The position numbers and the translations under genes were made by a program. DNA of 9,446 bases from Dehalococcoidia bacterium (GTDB lineage Bacteria; Chloroflexota; Dehalococcoidia; Dehalococcoidales; RBG-16-60-22), in contig JAUWBK010000029.1 of NCBI GenBank assembly GCA_030605045.1, positions 1 to 9,446 on the forward strand. The letters are read 5' to 3'. This document shows positions 6,928 to 9,446 of the stretch, one piece after another (positions within the stretch are counted from its first letter, which is position 1; each line of letters begins with the position of its first letter). The notes below the pieces were generated by a model. It ran no database searches. It was not told where the DNA came from and saw only the letters and a program-made list of their open reading frames with translations.

Positions 6928-7634
6928 GTCAGCTTACCGGTTTTCCAGCCAAGATGGAGTTTACCCCTATACCTAACTTTTTCTTAAGTACTATCCTACC
7001 TCGAATCAATGATATCAGCGAGTTAAAGACAACGCTGCATGTGCTGGCGGCGCTTTACCGTAAACGGGGTTATCCTCGTTTCGTCACTTATCGAGAGCTG
7101 CTGGGAAGTGCTGGCCTGATGAGTAGCCTGAGAGGAGCTGCCAAGCCACCGGATGAGGTATTACGTAAGTCTCTGGAAATGGCGACCAAACGGGGAACCA
7201 TCATCCATCTGGCATTAGATAGAGATGGCGTGCCCGAAGACGTCTATTTACTCAATACTGAGTCCGACCGGCAGATTATGGCTAAAATTCAAAATGGTGA
7301 GCTCAAATTAAGCGGGCTCAAAGCGGCGGGGAAAACCTATATTGAGGCGGAGGAACAACCTGACATTTTTACTCTTTATGAACAGAACGTTGGCATGCTG
7401 ACCCCGATGATTGCCGAAGAGCTGAGTGAGGCGGAGAAGCTGTACCCTGAAGTCTGGATTCGGGATGCCATCAAAGAGGCAGTTTCACTCAATAAGAGAA
7501 GCATCAGATACATTGTCCGGATTTTAGAGCGCTGGTCAGCAGAAGGTAAAAGCGATGGAACATATCAGCGAGTTTCTAAGACAGGCCCAGATAAATACAT
7601 CAAACAAAAATATGGACACATGGTTCGGCGCTGA
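6924..7634 (+). CDS. DnaD-domain replication protein (putative helicase-loading adaptor)
   Basis: The protein has 236 residues. The N-terminal part (about 12-110) is compatible with a winged-helix fold, containing helices around LKTTLHVLAALYRKRG and a YRELLG segment. Residues about 146-208 match the DnaD/DnaB_2 domain: DIFTLYEQN, then MIAEELSEAEKLYP, then the helix WIRDAIKEAVSLNKRSIRYI and the end ILERWSAEG. The C-terminus KYIKQKYGHMVRR resembles the short YxxxYG-type tail of DnaD proteins. In Bacillus, DnaD-family proteins bridge the origin or PriA to the helicase loader and remodel DNA. The position between dnaB and a DnaC/DnaI-like gene fits that role. It starts in the dnaB stop (ATGA) and overlaps the next ORF by 80 nt, so translation is probably coupled. 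The N-terminal domain call is the weaker part. Confidence 0.82.
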   Translation: MSQLTGFPAKMEFTPIPNFFLSTILPRINDISELKTTLHVLAALYRKRGYPRFVTYRELLGSAGLMSSLRGAAKPPDEVLRKSLEMATKRGTIIHLALDRDGVPEDVYLLNTESDRQIMAKIQNGELKLSGLKAAGKTYIEAEEQPDIFTLYEQNVGMLTPMIAEELSEAEKLYPEVWIRDAIKEAVSLNKRSIRYIVRILERWSAEGKSDGTYQRVSKTGPDKYIKQKYGHMVRR

Positions 7635-8955
7635 GGAAGAGCCTTCGCCGAGCGCAAACTGTCCTATTTGTAAAGGGGCGGGAGTTGTTCATCCGCGGCT
7701 GTCTTCAGGGAAACCGGATTTTAGCCAGGTGGTTGCCTGCCGCTGTGTGAAAAAGGAACTGGCTAATGAACGTCAAGGACGTTTACAGCGATACAGTAAT
7801 CTGGGCGCGTTAACTCAATTTACCTTTGATAACTTAGAACCGCAAGGTAGAAGGGGCAATCCCAAGAGCCAGGAGCAATTCCAACGGGCTTATGAGGCAG
7901 CCAAAGCCTTTGCTACTGAACCTAAAGGCTGGCTCATTCTAAGTGGCCCCAGTGGCGGTGGTAAAACTCATCTGGCAGCGGCGATTGCCAACGAGCGTAT
8001 TGGTCACGGTTACCCCGCTTTATACATCACTGCCTCTGACCTTTTAGACCACCTACGCTCTGCGTTTAGTCTCGATAGCGAAATGCCGTATGACGAGTTC
8101 TTTGACCAGGTGCGCAATGCGCCACTACTAATTCTGGATGATTTAGGCGCTCAAACCAGTACCTCCTGGGCTAAGGAAAAACTGGACCAACTATTAACTC
8201 ATCGCTTCAATAGTAAACTACCTACCGTGATTGTGCCGATTATTCCTCTGGAGCAGTTAGAGGAGAGAATTCAAACTCGTTTAACCGACCCTGAACTGAG
8301 TCAAGTATGCGTGATTGAAGAAAAACAACCTTTGTCCCTAGACTATACCTGGGGTTCAGAGTTTGAGCTGCAAAAAAGCATGACCTTTGATAATTTTGAC
8401 TGGAGGCGGGTTAACCTGCCTTCAGACCAGCGTGAGAATCTGGAAATGGTGTACCGTGCAGTTTTTAATTTTGCTCAGTCTCCCGATGGCTGGCTAGTGT
8501 TACAGGGGGAGAACGGATGTGGTAAAACCCACTTAGCCGCTGCTATCGTTAATTATCGCTATCAGGCAAATCAGCCAGCCCGGTTCATCGTCGTACCTGA
8601 GTTTCTTGACCATCTACGCTCTGCTTTCAGTCCGGAGAGCAAGGTTTCCTATGATCAGTCGTTTGAAAGGGTAAAGACGGCACCTTTGCTTGTCCTGGAC
8701 GACTTTGGTGAGCAGTCAACCACTCCCTGGGCACGGGAAAAACTGTACCAAGTTATCAACTATCGTTATAATGCCAAACTACCAACAGTAATTACCACCG
8801 TTTTCACGCTGGACGAAGATGAAATTGAGAGCCGTATTGCCTCTAGGTTAGTAGACCACAAGCTCAGTACTTTCTTGTATATTAAAGCTCCTGACTATCG
8901 AAGTGATGCTCTGAGTCAAAGGAAGGCGACTCGCCGCAAGGGGCGCTGGGGCTAA
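7555..8955 (+). CDS. DnaC/DnaI-like helicase loader with two tandem AAA+ ATPase modules
   Basis: Known relatives of about 240-310 residues load DnaB onto DNA with one AAA+ module; this protein has 466 residues and two. After residue 20 comes a cysteine cluster CPIC at 36-39 and CRC at 62-64, a likely zinc site as in DnaI/DnaC-type loaders. Module 1 (about 91-257) has Walker A GPSGGGKT at 131-138, Walker B LLILDDLG at 191-198 and box VII Arg242. Module 2 (about 278-446) has GENGCGKT at 318-325, LLVLDDFG at 378-385 and Arg431. The modules are collinear at an offset of 187 residues, changing to 189 after a two-residue insertion. The usual sensor-1 Asn after LPTVI is not seen in either. The ATG at 7555 has AGAAGG at 7541-7546. 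ATG 7612 would shorten the DnaD overlap to 23 nt but has no ribosome site. Confidence 0.9.
   Translation: MEHISEFLRQAQINTSNKNMDTWFGAEEEPSPSANCPICKGAGVVHPRLSSGKPDFSQVVACRCVKKELANERQGRLQRYSNLGALTQFTFDNLEPQGRRGNPKSQEQFQRAYEAAKAFATEPKGWLILSGPSGGGKTHLAAAIANERIGHGYPALYITASDLLDHLRSAFSLDSEMPYDEFFDQVRNAPLLILDDLGAQTSTSWAKEKLDQLLTHRFNSKLPTVIVPIIPLEQLEERIQTRLTDPELSQVCVIEEKQPLSLDYTWGSEFELQKSMTFDNFDWRRVNLPSDQRENLEMVYRAVFNFAQSPDGWLVLQGENGCGKTHLAAAIVNYRYQANQPARFIVVPEFLDHLRSAFSPESKVSYDQSFERVKTAPLLVLDDFGEQSTTPWAREKLYQVINYRYNAKLPTVITTVFTLDEDEIESRIASRLVDHKLSTFLYIKAPDYRSDALSQRKATRRKGRWG
7825..8892 (+). repeat. Internal tandem duplication of the AAA+ module
   Basis: Copy 1 (7825-8325) and copy 2 (8386-8892) encode the two DnaC-type modules. 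The 24 bases at 8047-8070 and 8608-8631, exactly 561 bp apart, differ at three places, all silent, and both encode DHLRSAFS. Elsewhere the DNA has diverged considerably. This points to an old in-frame duplication within one gene. Confidence 0.8.
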
Positions 8956-8982
8956 ATTAGAGTAAAAAGGTGGGCTAAAAAG

Positions 8983-9024
8983 TACCCCTGGCGCGACTCG
9001 AACGCCCGACACGCGGTTTAGGAA
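8983..9024 (-). pseudogene. 3' half of tRNA-Arg(CCT), candidate attachment (att) site
   Basis: Read on the - strand, 42 bases fit tRNA positions 32-73: anticodon loop TTCCTAA (anticodon CCT), 3' anticodon strand ACCGC, variable loop GTGTC, T-arm GGGCG-TTCGAGT-CGCGC (one mismatch, 50:64), acceptor strand CAGGGGT and discriminator A. No CCA is encoded. The preceding - strand bases (9025-9070) do not pair with the 3' anticodon strand or acceptor strand and contain no D-arm, so there is no complete tRNA here. Identity that starts at the anticodon loop and runs to the 3' end is the classic footprint of tyrosine-recombinase integration into a tRNA gene. The 3' end faces the DnaC-like gene, so the dnaB-side DNA would be host chromosome and the DNA beyond 9024 the element. 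Confidence 0.6.
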
Positions 9025-9446
9025 TATGTGGCCCGCAAAATCTCCTCGATTTGAAGCTAAAACCACCCTATTTTAACCCAAACGACCTGCAGTTTTTTCA
9101 CCAGCGAGGAGCCAAATCAAGAAAATTGTATAGAAAATTCGGTGAAAATTCAATGCTGCCCGGTAGTAGTTTTTAACCGAGGACTCTTCACACTTTTTGA
9201 CGAACTGTTCAGTTGGTAGGGCGTTGCCCTGTTGCGAACGCGCCATCAGGGTAAAAAGGCCTTGTTTGCAAGCATCGAACGCTACGAGCAAGAAGACGAT
9301 GCCCGGTGCCAGCCAGCCAACTACATACCCTCGTCATACGCAAGGTCACAGCCTTAGCGATTCTCCTCAGAACCACCAAGTCTGGGGTCACTTGAAGGAA
9401 GAGGAGGCGGCGTACTGCCAGCCCACTGCAAGTAAGTTGTCCGGAC
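9025..9446. other. No convincing gene; presumed edge of an integrated element
   Basis: The frames seen here are short (about 60-75 codons), lack good ribosome sites and resemble no family I know. A + strand frame open from 9220 to the window end (possible TTG at 9232) could be a gene start running off the window but has no support. A 5-bp hairpin AGGGC-GTT-GCCCT lies at 9218-9230 and a CCCTG/CAGGG pair at 9227-9251; neither is followed by a T run. No integrase or terminal repeat is seen. Confidence 0.5.
9125..9153 (-). promoter_or_regulatory. Candidate - strand promoter within triple GAAAATT repeats
   Basis: On the - strand TTGAAT (9148-9153) and TACAAT (9125-9130) are 17 bp apart, an acceptable -35/-10 pair. 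On the + strand the word GAAAATT recurs at 9121, 9133 and 9144, about one helical turn apart and overlapping both boxes. No clear gene lies downstream, so function is doubtful. Confidence 0.25.

Noticed and set aside
8983..9024. 3' end of tmRNA (ssrA)
   Set aside because: The acceptor strand CAGGGGT-A and the complete anticodon loop do not fit the tmRNA tRNA-like end, and no tag or pseudoknot sequence is seen upstream.
8848..9066. 72-codon - strand ORF running through the tRNA half
   Set aside because: It runs through the tRNA-like segment and antisense to the end of the loader gene, its upstream stop is close, and it has no family resemblance; the Ser-Gly-Val-Arg run is simply the T-arm read as codons.
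9205..9260. D-arm-like GTTCAGTTGGTAGGGC suggesting a + strand tRNA
   Set aside because: The following bases form no anticodon stem and no matching T-arm or acceptor stem, so a cloverleaf cannot be drawn.
8983..9446. tRNA-Arg(CCT) split by a group I intron, as known in some bacteria
   Set aside because: The matching block includes the whole anticodon loop, the base before the A37 position is T rather than the terminal G of a group I intron, and no 5' half is found on the - strand in the window.

Overview
The window is bacterial. It is gene-dense, with every convincing gene on the + strand, moderate GC, strong Shine-Dalgarno sites and some TTG/GTG starts. The helicase gene dnaB sits directly beside a DnaD-domain gene and a DnaC/DnaI-type ATPase gene, in line with rplI, trxB, trxA and plsX. 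This suggests a chromosomal core segment of a DnaD/DnaI-type bacterium. I lean towards Chloroflexota (Dehalococcoidia-like), but this is inferred from gene content and style and no marker here proves it.

Layout. (1) 1-1130: the 3' part of an unrecognised gene that enters from the left, overlapping by 4 nt (ATGA) a class I SAM-dependent methyltransferase. (2) 1131-1367: intergenic, with a perfect 19-bp palindrome next to two TATAAT boxes. (3) 1368-2549: an M20-family amidohydrolase with a TTG start. (4) 2578-4838: plsX, trxA and trxB (phospholipid-precursor synthesis and thioredoxin redox), tightly packed. (5) 4839-4934: a gap with an A8T5 tract, a possible terminator and a TATAAT box. (6) 4935-8955: rplI, dnaB, a DnaD-domain gene and a DnaC-like gene, spaced by +1, -4 and -80 nt, so probably co-transcribed and translationally coupled. 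(7) 8956-9446: no convincing gene. It holds the isolated 3' half of a tRNA-Arg(CCT) on the - strand at 8983-9024, then sequence that looks like the edge of an integrated element.

Function. The last operon links a ribosomal protein to a replicative helicase and its presumed loading machinery: DnaB, a DnaD-type adaptor and a DnaC/DnaI-type AAA+ loader. The loader is unusual because one chain carries two complete, collinear AAA+ ATPase modules, both with Walker A and B, behind a cysteine motif. bL9 has an atypical ~52-residue Lys/Glu tail encoded by a nearly all-purine tract.

The most notable points are the double-AAA+ helicase loader, the tRNA-Arg half that looks like an attachment site at the core/element boundary, the bL9 tail, and the operator-like palindrome before the M20 gene.
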